64,000 nt of DNA from an uncultured Bacteroidales bacterium (GTDB lineage: Bacteria; Bacteroidota; Bacteroidia; Bacteroidales; F082): the NCBI GenBank assembly GCA_946407975.1, contig CAMJQC010000004.1, positions 1-64,000 of the forward strand. The letters run 5' to 3'. Shown here piece by piece: positions 8,125 through 15,847 of the stretch. The notes under the pieces are model-generated. The model saw only the letters and a list, made by a program, of their open reading frames with translations. It was not told the origin of the DNA and made no database searches. Numbering within the stretch: position 1 is the stretch's first letter; each line of letters starts with the position of its first letter. Both the position numbers and the translations under genes were made by a program.

Positions 8125-8132
8125 CAAAAATA
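8125..8132 (-). promoter_or_regulatory. -7 box of trmO
   Basis: TATTTTTG on the minus strand, then CAAC, then the trmO ATG. The spacer sequence and length are the same as at hsdS. A leaderless mRNA is predicted. Confidence 0.65.
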
Positions 8133-8168
8133 ATTATTTCGTATTTTAGTTTCGTTTTTAAAATTCTT

Positions 8169-8176
8169 TATCTTTG
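8169..8176 (+). promoter_or_regulatory. -7 box upstream of the TapB-like secreted protein gene
   Basis: TATCTTTG lies 28 bases before the ATG at 8205. It is divergent from the trmO promoter, with about 36 bp between the two boxes. Confidence 0.65.
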
Positions 8177-8204
8177 CAAAGAGTATTAACAAAATTAAAT
8201 TCAT

Positions 8205-8837
8205 ATGAAAAAAATAATGCTATTGTTTCTGCTTATAGCAGGCTTTATTCAGGTTCATGCGCAGGCTCCTTACTGTTGTGTTACAAAAGGTGCAGTACTG
8301 ACTTATACTGATTATGACGGGAAAGGCAAGGAAACCGGAACCACGGAAGAAGTCATTAAAGAAGTGAAGATAATCAACAGCCTGGATTACGATGTGTCCA
8401 TGAATGTTACAGTTAATGCTGCTGGTACTGAGACCAAGGTCGAAACGAGCATGCAGGTAAGAGACGGTAGTGCTATGGTGTCAATGGGCCAAGGCGAAAT
8501 TGATATCACGGCGACCGATCCGGAACTGATGCGCATTCCGAACAAACTGGCAGTGGGCTATCAGTTGCCTTTAGGCGAGATGTATGTTAATCTTGGTGGT
8601 TTCAGGGTGAAATCCACCATTACTGAAAATGAGGTTGTCGACAGAGAGGAAATCACTACCCCTGCCGGCACCTTCAAATGCTATGTGGTGAAACAGACCT
8701 CTTCGGGCCGTGTTATGGGCATCAAGAGCGAGACCACCCTAAAAACTTGGTATGCCCGTGGCGTAGGCAAGGTCAAGTCAGAGACCTACTCGAAGGGCCA
8801 ATTGATCAGCACTTCAGTGTTGACCTCCATGAAATAA
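8205..8837 (+). CDS. Secreted protein resembling the TapB/DUF3108 group
   Basis: A 210-residue exported protein. Residues 1-19 are a signal peptide ending VHAQ. The mature part is predicted all-beta, with the pattern GAVLTYTDYDGKGKE near the start and TPAGTFKCYVV-Q-S followed by TWYARGVGKVKSE near the end. This is the pattern of TapB/DUF3108-like periplasmic proteins of unknown function. Two adjacent cysteines (CC near residue 24) follow the signal sequence. It is followed 41 bp later by a small coiled-coil secreted protein, probably in the same transcript. No enzymatic motif is visible. The family call is moderate; the function is unknown. Confidence 0.6.
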   Translation: MKKIMLLFLLIAGFIQVHAQAPYCCVTKGAVLTYTDYDGKGKETGTTEEVIKEVKIINSLDYDVSMNVTVNAAGTETKVETSMQVRDGSAMVSMGQGEIDITATDPELMRIPNKLAVGYQLPLGEMYVNLGGFRVKSTITENEVVDREEITTPAGTFKCYVVKQTSSGRVMGIKSETTLKTWYARGVGKVKSETYSKGQLISTSVLTSMK

Positions 8838-8878
8838 GTAAGAAAACGCAGTCCAATTAAAACTAAAAATTAATTCTC

Positions 8879-9295
8879 ATGAAAAAGTTATTCGTTTTAT
8901 TGATAATGATGTTCACCGTAGCCCTGGTTCCCGCTCATGCCCAACTAGGCGGTATTCTTGGCAGGGCCGTTTCCAGAGGCGTTGAGAAAGCCACTGAAAA
9001 AGCGGTGGAGAAAGCCGTCCAGAAAGAGGTCGACAAACAGGCAGAGAAAGTGTCCCAGAAGATTGATGAGCAGTTGGAAAAGACTGCAGCTGAACTTGAT
9101 TCTATTAACCAGTCTCTCAAGGAAGCTAACGACGCCTTGAACGCTGAACAGGAAAAACTTGAAGAAGAAGAACAAGCAACGAAGGCAAGTAATTCGGGCA
9201 AAAAAACCGACAACGGAGATGCTGCCAAATATAAGGCCGTCAATGCCCAACGACGAGCGGCTAACGCTAAGCTCAAGTACGACAACTGGGATTGA
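8879..9295 (+). CDS. Small secreted coiled-coil protein of unknown function
   Basis: A 138-residue protein I do not recognise. Residues 1-21 form a signal peptide ending AHAQ. A short glycine-rich segment (LGGILGRAVSRG) follows, and then a long charged helix, about residues 35-105, with near-repeats EKATEKAVEKAVQKE and many Glu/Lys, predicted to form a coiled coil. The tail is Lys/Ala/Asn-rich (KYKAVNAQRRAANAKLKYDNWD). There are no cysteines in the mature part and no enzymatic motif. A strong hairpin terminator follows 18 bp after the stop, so it probably ends the transcript that begins at 8205. A structural or periplasmic scaffold role is possible. Confidence 0.7.
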   Translation: MKKLFVLLIMMFTVALVPAHAQLGGILGRAVSRGVEKATEKAVEKAVQKEVDKQAEKVSQKIDEQLEKTAAELDSINQSLKEANDALNAEQEKLEEEEQATKASNSGKKTDNGDAAKYKAVNAQRRAANAKLKYDNWD

Positions 9296-9312
9296 ACCCA
9301 GGTTTAAGAATA

Positions 9313-9353
9313 AAATAGCCATAGCTTTTAGTTAAAGGCTATGGCTATTGTTT
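9313..9353 (+). terminator. Hairpin terminator after the coiled-coil protein gene
   Basis: AATAGCCATAGC (9314-9325) and GCTATGGCTATT (9338-9349) form a perfect 12-bp stem with a 12-base AT-rich loop, followed by GTTTTAT. It lies between convergent genes and may serve both strands. Confidence 0.75.
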
Positions 9354-9379
9354 TATATATGCCTGATCGTTTTTGCCAA

Positions 9380-10669
9380 TCAATTTCCTAGCACGTATTG
9401 CACCGTGCTTCTGCTGCTCTGCTGCAACAGGATCTTTTTTCCCTTGAGGAATTCGTCTCCCATCGTGTAGGAATAGTCGTAATGACGGATTGTAAACAGC
9501 GTCAAACCCTGGTTGTACTTGATCCGGAAGGTCTCTCGGAGCATTTCGATGAGGCCTTTTAATTTGTTGGAGTCATGGTCGAAGCAGAAGGAAAGCATCA
9601 AAGCCGAGGTTTGGATCACATTGGCATGGATGTTCAAATCGTCACAAGCGGCAAAGATCATCCTCAGGTTGTGTTCGTCCATAAAGGAATAGTCGCGAGG
9701 GGAGAATGAGACCAAAGTCTGGTTGTCTTTCACGATGTAAGAAGGGTTTTTCTCCATGTCAGGGTCTGGATTTCCATCAATGACACTCGGCTCATGGTCA
9801 GGATTGAGAAACGACTGCACCTTGAGCGTAATGCCTTTGTTCTGCAACGGTTTGATGGTCTTGGGGTGGATGATGGTTGCGCCATAGAAAGCCAGTTCTA
9901 TGGCCTCGGAATAGCTGATGTGCGGAATCTTCACCGTTTCGGCAAAGCGTTTCGGGTCGGCATTGAGGAGGCCGTCGACGTCTTTCCAAATGGTGACTTC
10001 TTCGGCATCGAGGCAGTTGGCGAAGATGGCGGCGGTATAGTCGGAGCCTTCACGGCCTAAGGTGACGCTGTGCTTGCCGTCGGCCGTGCCTCCGATAAAG
10101 CCTTGCGTGATGCAGATGATGCCCCGGATGTGTTCTTCGTTCAGTTTGCTGATTCGCAGCCTTGTCTCGTCCCAGTCAGGGTTGGCGGAACGGTAGACGG
10201 AACCGTTTTTGGCAATGACGTATTTCCGTGCATCAAGCCATCGTGTGGGAACGTCGCATCTGTTGAGATATTCCTGGATGATGGTGGTAGAGACCAGCTC
10301 TCCGTAACTAACCGTTTGGTCGTATTGATAATCATAGTCAAGGCCCGTTTGCTGCAGCTTTTCGAGCAGTTCGATAAACAGGCTTGAAACGGATTCAATG
10401 ACAGGATGATGCGTGTCGCCATCAAAAAGGTCAAGGATAATGCCTTCGTGGTAGTCTATGACGTCTTTCAAAGCTTCTATGCCAAGTTGTCCGTTATGAT
10501 CACGGAAGTCTTTTACGACCTTCTCCAGCATGTTGGTGGTCTTGCCCATGGCGGAGACCACCAGAAGAATGTCCTCGTCTTTGTGTTTGGCGACAATGCG
10601 GGCCAAATTACGTACGGCGTCAGCATCCTTTACCGATGCGCCGCCAAATTTATATATCTTGCGAATCAT
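9380..10669 (-). CDS. lysC: Aspartokinase (monofunctional, with C-terminal ACT domains)
   Basis: A 429-residue kinase phosphorylating L-aspartate, the first step toward lysine, threonine, methionine and diaminopimelate. The N-terminal amino-acid kinase domain (about 1-280) shows KFGGASVKDADAVRN, the nucleotide/substrate motif TLGREGSDYTAAIFA (about residues 205-219), WKDVDGLLNADPK and YGATIIHPKTIKPL. Residues about 300-429 hold two ACT-type regulatory folds (SYIVKDNQTLVSFSPRDYSF and the MLSFCFDHDSNKLKGLI part). This supports allosteric control by lysine or threonine, although the effector is not readable. A TACCTTTG box lies 20 bases upstream. Confidence 0.93.
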   Translation of the reverse strand: MIRKIYKFGGASVKDADAVRNLARIVAKHKDEDILLVVSAMGKTTNMLEKVVKDFRDHNGQLGIEALKDVIDYHEGIILDLFDGDTHHPVIESVSSLFIELLEKLQQTGLDYDYQYDQTVSYGELVSTTIIQEYLNRCDVPTRWLDARKYVIAKNGSVYRSANPDWDETRLRISKLNEEHIRGIICITQGFIGGTADGKHSVTLGREGSDYTAAIFANCLDAEEVTIWKDVDGLLNADPKRFAETVKIPHISYSEAIELAFYGATIIHPKTIKPLQNKGITLKVQSFLNPDHEPSVIDGNPDPDMEKNPSYIVKDNQTLVSFSPRDYSFMDEHNLRMIFAACDDLNIHANVIQTSALMLSFCFDHDSNKLKGLIEMLRETFRIKYNQGLTLFTIRHYDYSYTMGDEFLKGKKILLQQSSRSTVQYVLGN

Positions 10670-10689
10670 GTTTTTCCCGATTGGATATG

Positions 10690-10697
10690 CAAAGGTA
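10690..10697 (-). promoter_or_regulatory. -7 box of the aspartokinase gene
   Basis: TACCTTTG on the minus strand, 20 bases before the ATG at 10669. It is divergent from the bat operon promoter about 93 bp away. Confidence 0.65.
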
Positions 10698-10789
10698 TCA
10701 AAAGTTTTGTTGCCTTGCCCTATTGCTTATTTTATTTCGTTCTTAAGCAATAAATTTATTAAATAGGAGTTTTTCCACTGACAAACGCT

Positions 10790-10797
10790 TATTTTTG
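10790..10797 (+). promoter_or_regulatory. -7 box of the moxR-bat operon
   Basis: TATTTTTG lies 63 bases before the moxR-like ATG. The leader carries a small dyad, GACGTGCGTTACGTC (about 10808-10822). No other promoter box is apparent in the 190-bp gap on this strand. Confidence 0.65.
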
Positions 10798-10860
10798 CAC
10801 GATTTTTGACGTGCGTTACGTCGAATCGTTTTTGTAAAGAAATTCAAACACTTAAAAACT

Positions 10861-11853
10861 ATGATAGAAACTGACATTCGTGAACTGAACGAAAAGATTC
10901 AGAGAGAAAGCCAATTTGTCGATTTGATCAATTTGGAGATGAACAAGGTCATTGTGGGACAGAAACAGATGACGGAACGTTTGCTGATCGGTTTGCTTGC
11001 CAATGGTCACATCTTGTTGGAAGGTGTGCCGGGACTGGCCAAGACATTGGCCATCAAGTCAATGGCAAGTGCCATAGATGCTGAATTTGCCCGTATCCAG
11101 TTTACCCCTGACTTGTTGCCTGCCGACTTGATCGGAACCCTGATTTATAGTCAGAAGAAAGAAGAATTTGTGGTACGTAAGGGTCCCATTTTCGCCAACT
11201 TCGTGCTGGCAGATGAAATCAACCGTTCTCCTGCCAAGGTGCAGAGCGCTTTACTCGAAGCCATGCAGGAACATCAGGTGACCATCGGCGACGAGACTTT
11301 CCAATTGCCTGATCCATTTCTGGTAATGGCTACCCAGAACCCCATCGAGCAAGAGGGCACCTATCCGCTGCCTGAAGCGCAAGTGGACCGTTTTATGCTG
11401 AAGGTCGTCATCAACTATCCTAAGAAGGAAGAGGAAAAAGAGATACTTCGCCAGAATATCAGCAGCAGCGTGGCCCATATCAATGCTGTCGTCAAACCGG
11501 AGGACATCGTCCGCGCCCGCGAAGTGTGTCGCGAGATTTATCTGGACGAAAAGATTGAGAACTACATCACGGATATCGTTTTTGCCTCCCGTTACCCGTC
11601 AGATTACAAACTGAAGAAGTTTGCCAACATGATCAGTTATGGCGGTTCCCCGCGTGCCTCCATCAACCTGGCGCTGGCAGCTAAGGCGTATGCTTTCATC
11701 AAGCGTCGTGGCTATGTCATCCCCGAAGACATCCGTGCTGTGGCTCCTGATGTGCTACGCCATCGTATCGGCCTAACCTACGAGGCCGAGGCAGAGAATG
11801 TCACTACTGAAGAAATTGTCAACGAGATTCTGAATACAATCGAAGTACCGTAA
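10861..11853 (+). CDS. MoxR-family AAA+ ATPase, first gene of the bat operon
   Basis: A 330-residue cytoplasmic AAA+ ATPase of the MoxR group, which act as chaperones with von Willebrand A (VWA) proteins. The Walker A region is modified to EGVPGLAKT (about residue 55). Walker B and following residues are VLADEINRSPAKVQSALLEAM (about 117-137), the sensor region reads MATQNPIEQEGTYPLPEAQVDRFM, and an arginine-finger/sensor 2 segment is near GGSPRAS. Length is usual. It is followed by DUF58, an accessory membrane protein, BatA, BatB, BatC, BatD and BatE. This is the conserved Bacteroidales operon linked in Bacteroides fragilis to oxygen and stress tolerance. Confidence 0.95.
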   Translation: MIETDIRELNEKIQRESQFVDLINLEMNKVIVGQKQMTERLLIGLLANGHILLEGVPGLAKTLAIKSMASAIDAEFARIQFTPDLLPADLIGTLIYSQKKEEFVVRKGPIFANFVLADEINRSPAKVQSALLEAMQEHQVTIGDETFQLPDPFLVMATQNPIEQEGTYPLPEAQVDRFMLKVVINYPKKEEEKEILRQNISSSVAHINAVVKPEDIVRAREVCREIYLDEKIENYITDIVFASRYPSDYKLKKFANMISYGGSPRASINLALAAKAYAFIKRRGYVIPEDIRAVAPDVLRHRIGLTYEAEAENVTTEEIVNEILNTIEVP

Positions 11854-11910
11854 TAGTTAGGAGTTGATGCGCTGTCGTTTGTGTCAGCGGTGAATTCTAG
11901 GAATTGATTT

Positions 11911-12789
11911 ATGGAATCAACAGAAATATTCAAGAAAGTCCGTAAAATCGAGATCAAGACGCGTGGCCTCTCCAACCACATCTTCTCAGGTCAGTACCAT
12001 AGCGCCTTCAAGGGCCGCGGCATGACCTTCAGTGAGGTGCGAGAATACGAGTATGGCGACGACATCCGAAACATCGACTGGAATGTCACGGCCCGTTTTA
12101 ATCGTCCTTTTGTCAAGATCTTTGAGGAAGAACGTGAGATGACCGTCATGCTGCTGATTGACGTTTCGGCTTCTAACGACTTCGGGTCTCAAAGTCAGTC
12201 GAAACGTGACCTTACTGCCGAATTGGCAGCCGTGTTGGCGTTTTCCGCTATTCAGAACAACGATAAGGTAGGCGTCATCTTTTTCAGCAGCAAGGTGGAG
12301 AAGTTCATTCCGCCAAAGAAAGGCAGTTCACATATCCTGCGTATCATCCGTGAGATCGTTGACTTCAAGCCGACGGAACATGGCACCGATATCGCCGAAG
12401 GCCTTCGTTTCCTGACCAGCGGTATCAAGCGCCGTACAACGGCATTCCTTATCTCCGACTTTATGACGGACCGATCTTTTGAGAAGGAGATGCAGATGGC
12501 CGCCAACAAGCATGACTTGGTGGCGCTTCGCATTACCGATCGCCGTGAGATGGATTTGCCTAAAGTGGGCCTGGTGAAGTTCCGTGATGCTGAAACAGGC
12601 AAGGAACTGTGGGTAGATACCTCCAGCTCGGCATGGCATAACGCCTATCAGGAAATGATTCGCAACAAGTCGACCGACCTAAACCGCGTGTTCACCATGC
12701 ATGGTATTGACAACACGCTGATTTACACGGATGAAGACTATGTAAAACCCTTGATGCAACTCTTTAAGAAAAGGGAGTCAAGACGATGA
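11911..12789 (+). CDS. DUF58 (VWA-like) protein of the bat operon
   Basis: A 292-residue cytoplasmic protein with the DUF58 signature in the N-terminal third (GRGMTFSEVREYEYGDDIRNIDWNVTAR, about residues 32-60). A VWA-like core follows, with the metal-site motif LLIDVSASNDFGS (about 82-93) and AFLISDFMTD (about 180). DUF58 proteins are the regular partners of MoxR ATPases and are thought to form a complex with them. It has no signal peptide or membrane segment. It starts 57 bp after the moxR stop and overlaps the next gene by 4 bp (ATGA), implying translational coupling. Confidence 0.92.
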   Translation: MESTEIFKKVRKIEIKTRGLSNHIFSGQYHSAFKGRGMTFSEVREYEYGDDIRNIDWNVTARFNRPFVKIFEEEREMTVMLLIDVSASNDFGSQSQSKRDLTAELAAVLAFSAIQNNDKVGVIFFSSKVEKFIPPKKGSSHILRIIREIVDFKPTEHGTDIAEGLRFLTSGIKRRTTAFLISDFMTDRSFEKEMQMAANKHDLVALRITDRREMDLPKVGLVKFRDAETGKELWVDTSSSAWHNAYQEMIRNKSTDLNRVFTMHGIDNTLIYTDEDYVKPLMQLFKKRESRR

Positions 12790-13790
12790 AAAGATTATTG
12801 TTTATCCTGTTGGCTTTTTACGGATGCTTGTCCTTGACATGGGCACAAGATGTCGAGGTGAAAGGGGAGGTGAAGAACACCTCGGTATCCGTAGGCAAGC
12901 CCTTTGCTTTGGATTTGTCCATGAAAGTGCCTTATGGCTATTTCGTGGAATGGAACGACTTTGTTACGGATACGCTCTCCGGACAGATCGACATCATTAA
13001 GCGCAGCCCCGTGGAACGCTCCGCAGATGCTGACAGCAACCTCATCGTGCATCAGCAGCTGACGCTGATGACTTTCGACACAGGCGTTGTCCGGTTGCCA
13101 GCAGTCGGATTGACCTACGCCAAGTCGTTCGACGATGATATGCGATTGAAAGCCTTCACAGAGCCCATCGACTTATATGTGACCACCATCGCGGTTGACA
13201 CAACACAGGCATACCGCCCTATCGTTGAGCCGATTGCAGCACCGCTGAAGATGAAAGACGTCTTCCCATGGCTGTTGGCCATATTGGTTTTGGTTTTACT
13301 CGCCATAGGAATCCGTTATTTCCTCAAACGCCGTAGGATTCATGTCGATGCTGACGGCAACATCATCTATGGTCCTGTCATCCCACCATACGACAAGGCG
13401 GTCAATGACCTTGAGGCCCTGAAGCAGAAGAAACTGTGGCAGGCTGGAAAGGTCAAGGAATACTTCTCCTCGTTGACCGACATCGCCCGTGAATACATCG
13501 AAGGCCAATTTGGCGTGAATGCGGTCGAGATGACCACCGACGACATCCTCGAGGAGGTGAAAGACCTTGAGTTTGATGAAGCTTCGTATGAAAAGCTGAA
13601 AGGCACGATGCAGTTGGCCGACTTGGTCAAATTTGCGAAATACACTACCACTAACCTTGAGAACGATATGGCCATGCGCGACATGACAGATTTTGTCAAC
13701 GAAAGTTACGCCCGCTATCAGGATATGAAAGCCAAGGAAGCCGCCGAAACGGCTCGACCGGAACAGGAAAAGGAGGCAGAACATGTTTGA
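12786..13790 (+). CDS. Bat operon membrane protein of unknown function (between DUF58 and BatA)
   Basis: A 334-residue protein with a signal peptide (1-20, ending TWAQ), a periplasmic beta-rich domain (about 21-155), one transmembrane helix (about 158-177, WLLAILVLVLLAIGIRYFL) and a helical cytoplasmic domain of about 150 residues rich in charged residues. It sits at the position occupied in other Bacteroidales bat operons by a conserved unnamed protein, and its topology resembles BatD on a smaller scale. It overlaps the DUF58 gene by 4 bp and batA by 8 bp, so expression is coupled. A structural partner for the BatA/BatB membrane complex is likely but unproven. Confidence 0.75.
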   Translation: MKRLLFILLAFYGCLSLTWAQDVEVKGEVKNTSVSVGKPFALDLSMKVPYGYFVEWNDFVTDTLSGQIDIIKRSPVERSADADSNLIVHQQLTLMTFDTGVVRLPAVGLTYAKSFDDDMRLKAFTEPIDLYVTTIAVDTTQAYRPIVEPIAAPLKMKDVFPWLLAILVLVLLAIGIRYFLKRRRIHVDADGNIIYGPVIPPYDKAVNDLEALKQKKLWQAGKVKEYFSSLTDIAREYIEGQFGVNAVEMTTDDILEEVKDLEFDEASYEKLKGTMQLADLVKFAKYTTTNLENDMAMRDMTDFVNESYARYQDMKAKEAAETARPEQEKEAEHV

Positions 13791-14781
13791 AAACATTGAA
13801 TTCGCCAATCCGAAATTGTTATGGCTACTGGCACTCGTCCCGCTCATCATAGCCTGGTATGTGTTGCGCCATAAGAAACAGGAAGCTTCGGTGCGGTTTT
13901 CCGATACGAGCGGTTTCAGCAAACTGCCCAAGACTTGGAAAGCCTTCATGCGCCATCTTCTCTTTGCTTTAAAGATGATAGCATTAGGGCTGCTTATCAT
14001 AGCCATCGCTCGTCCACAAAGCTCTTCGACCAACTCTAAGTCAAACATCGAAGGTATCGATATTGTGATGGCCATGGACGTCTCTGGGTCTATGTTGGCC
14101 CGCGACCTGAAGCCCGACCGTTTGACAGCGGCAAAGAATGTGGCGTCCGACTTTGTGAAAGGCCGACCGGGTGACAGAATGGGTCTCGTCATTTTCTCTG
14201 GTGAGACTTTCACCCAGGTTCCTTTAACCACCGACCATGGCGTGATGCTGAACATGTTGGCTGAGATGAAAAACGGACTCATTGAAGACGGCACTGCCAT
14301 CGGTGATGGTTTAGCCACTTCTATCAGCCGCCTTAAAGACAGCGAGGCGATTTCAAAAGTCATCATATTGCTTACGGATGGCATGAATAATGCCGGCTCT
14401 GTCGACCCCTATACGGCCGCCGAGATGGCCAAACTCTTTGGCATCCGCGTATATACCATTGGCGTGGGCTCCTTTGGAACGGCACCTTACCCGGTGCAGA
14501 CCCCCTTCGGAACGCAGATCCAGCAGATGAAAGTCGAGATCGATGAAAAGCTGCTGCGCAGCATCGCAAACACTACCGATGGAAAGTATTATCGTGCAAC
14601 GAGCAACAAGAAGCTGGACGAGATCTATCAAGAGATAGATAAGCTGGAACGTTCCAAAATTGAGGTTACGGAATTCCGTCGACTTCATGAGGAGTTCTAT
14701 CCTTTAGCCGCGTGGGCTTTGGCACTGCTTTTGCTCGAATTCATCTTGCGTAAGACTATCTTCAGAACGATAACGGAATAA
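13783..14781 (+). CDS. batA: BatA, membrane VWA-domain protein
   Basis: A 332-residue membrane protein of the aerotolerance operon. Two N-terminal transmembrane helices (about 8-27 and 58-78) flank a short loop, a VWA domain spans about 88-290, and a C-terminal transmembrane helix (AAWALALLLLEFIL) lies near residue 310. The metal-ion-dependent adhesion site DVSGS is present (VMAMDVSGSMLARDLKPDR), with the downstream Thr/Asp positions in PLTTDHG and LLTDGMNNAG. BatA is thought to form a complex with BatB in the inner membrane, displaying the VWA domain to the periplasm. It is followed 4 bp later by batB. Confidence 0.93.
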   Translation: MFENIEFANPKLLWLLALVPLIIAWYVLRHKKQEASVRFSDTSGFSKLPKTWKAFMRHLLFALKMIALGLLIIAIARPQSSSTNSKSNIEGIDIVMAMDVSGSMLARDLKPDRLTAAKNVASDFVKGRPGDRMGLVIFSGETFTQVPLTTDHGVMLNMLAEMKNGLIEDGTAIGDGLATSISRLKDSEAISKVIILLTDGMNNAGSVDPYTAAEMAKLFGIRVYTIGVGSFGTAPYPVQTPFGTQIQQMKVEIDEKLLRSIANTTDGKYYRATSNKKLDEIYQEIDKLERSKIEVTEFRRLHEEFYPLAAWALALLLLEFILRKTIFRTITE

Positions 14782-14785
14782 AGCT

Positions 14786-15847
14786 ATGGAAAACGTATTA
14801 AGATTTGAACATCCGGAATATCTCTATGGCTTGATAGTCATACCGTTGCTTATTATTATCTACATCCTGTTCCGCATGCGCCAGAGCCGTCGGTTCAAGC
14901 GCTTTGCCGACCTTGGAATGCGGGAATATCTTGTTCCAACCTATTCTCGTTCGCGTAGCAATTTCAAATTCGTCATCTTCTTATTGATGATTTCGTGCGT
15001 GATACTGGCATTGGCTAACTTGCAAAGCGGTTCAAAGATGGAAGAGGTGAAACGCGAAGGCATCGATATGTATATTGCCGTCGACGTCTCTAACTCTATG
15101 AATGCGGAAGACATCGTTCCGAGCCGTCTCGAACGTTCGAAGCAGTCTATCAATAGGCTTATCGCCGATTTGAACGGTGACCGTATCGGCATTATCGTCT
15201 TTGCCGATAAGGCTTATGTCCAGTTGCCTATCACTACGGATTATGCGGCAGCCAAGATGTTTCTCTCGACGGTGAATACGAAACTGGTCTCGTCGCAAGG
15301 CACTGCTATCGCGGAGGCCATCAACCTGGCGTCGAAGTCGTTCTCCGACGAAGAACACAGCAAGGCGATCATCATCATCTCCGATGGCGAGGACCATGAG
15401 AACGATGCAGCCATCAAGGCAGCTCAGGAAGCGGCCAAGATGGGCATCCGCATCTATACCATCGGCATGGGACTGCCCGATGGCGCACCCATACCTGAAT
15501 ACAACCAGTACGGTCATCAGACCGGATACCGAAAGGACAGGCAGGGCAACACCATCATCACTCGTCTCGATGAACAGATGCTGCAAAAGATCGCAAATGC
15601 CGGCAATGGCATTTATGTCCGCGCCAGTAACTCTAACGTTGGTTTGGAAAAAATCTATAATGACATCAGCAAGTTGGACAAGTCGGAAATAGAGACTAAG
15701 GTCTTTACCGATTACGAAGACCAGTTCCAGTGGTTTTTGGCTGCGGCCATTGTCTTGTTGCTGATTGAGGTCTTCCTTTCGTCAGGAAAGAGAGCCTGGG
15801 AAGGCAAATTCAATATTTTTGACCAGAAAAATGAAAACAATCAATAA
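14786..15847 (+). CDS. batB: BatB, membrane VWA-domain protein
   Basis: A 353-residue homologue of BatA with the same plan: transmembrane helices near residues 10-28 and 58-76, a VWA domain about 88-295 with the metal-site motif DVSNS (YIAVDVSNSMNAEDIVPSR), the LPITTDYAAA Thr site and IIISDGEDHEND, and a C-terminal transmembrane helix (FLAAAIVLLLIEVFL). The last 17 bp overlap the start of batC. It is expected to pair with BatA and to hand over to the TPR protein BatC in the periplasm. Confidence 0.93.
   Translation: MENVLRFEHPEYLYGLIVIPLLIIIYILFRMRQSRRFKRFADLGMREYLVPTYSRSRSNFKFVIFLLMISCVILALANLQSGSKMEEVKREGIDMYIAVDVSNSMNAEDIVPSRLERSKQSINRLIADLNGDRIGIIVFADKAYVQLPITTDYAAAKMFLSTVNTKLVSSQGTAIAEAINLASKSFSDEEHSKAIIIISDGEDHENDAAIKAAQEAAKMGIRIYTIGMGLPDGAPIPEYNQYGHQTGYRKDRQGNTIITRLDEQMLQKIANAGNGIYVRASNSNVGLEKIYNDISKLDKSEIETKVFTDYEDQFQWFLAAAIVLLLIEVFLSSGKRAWEGKFNIFDQKNENNQ

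Noticed and set aside
9380..10669. Bifunctional aspartokinase-homoserine dehydrogenase
   Set aside because: The chain ends at 429 residues after the ACT domains; no dehydrogenase domain follows.
10808..10822. GACGT-GCGTT-ACGTC dyad in the bat operon leader
   Set aside because: Only a 5-bp arm; could occur by chance in a 63-base leader. Mentioned in the promoter entry but not claimed as an operator.
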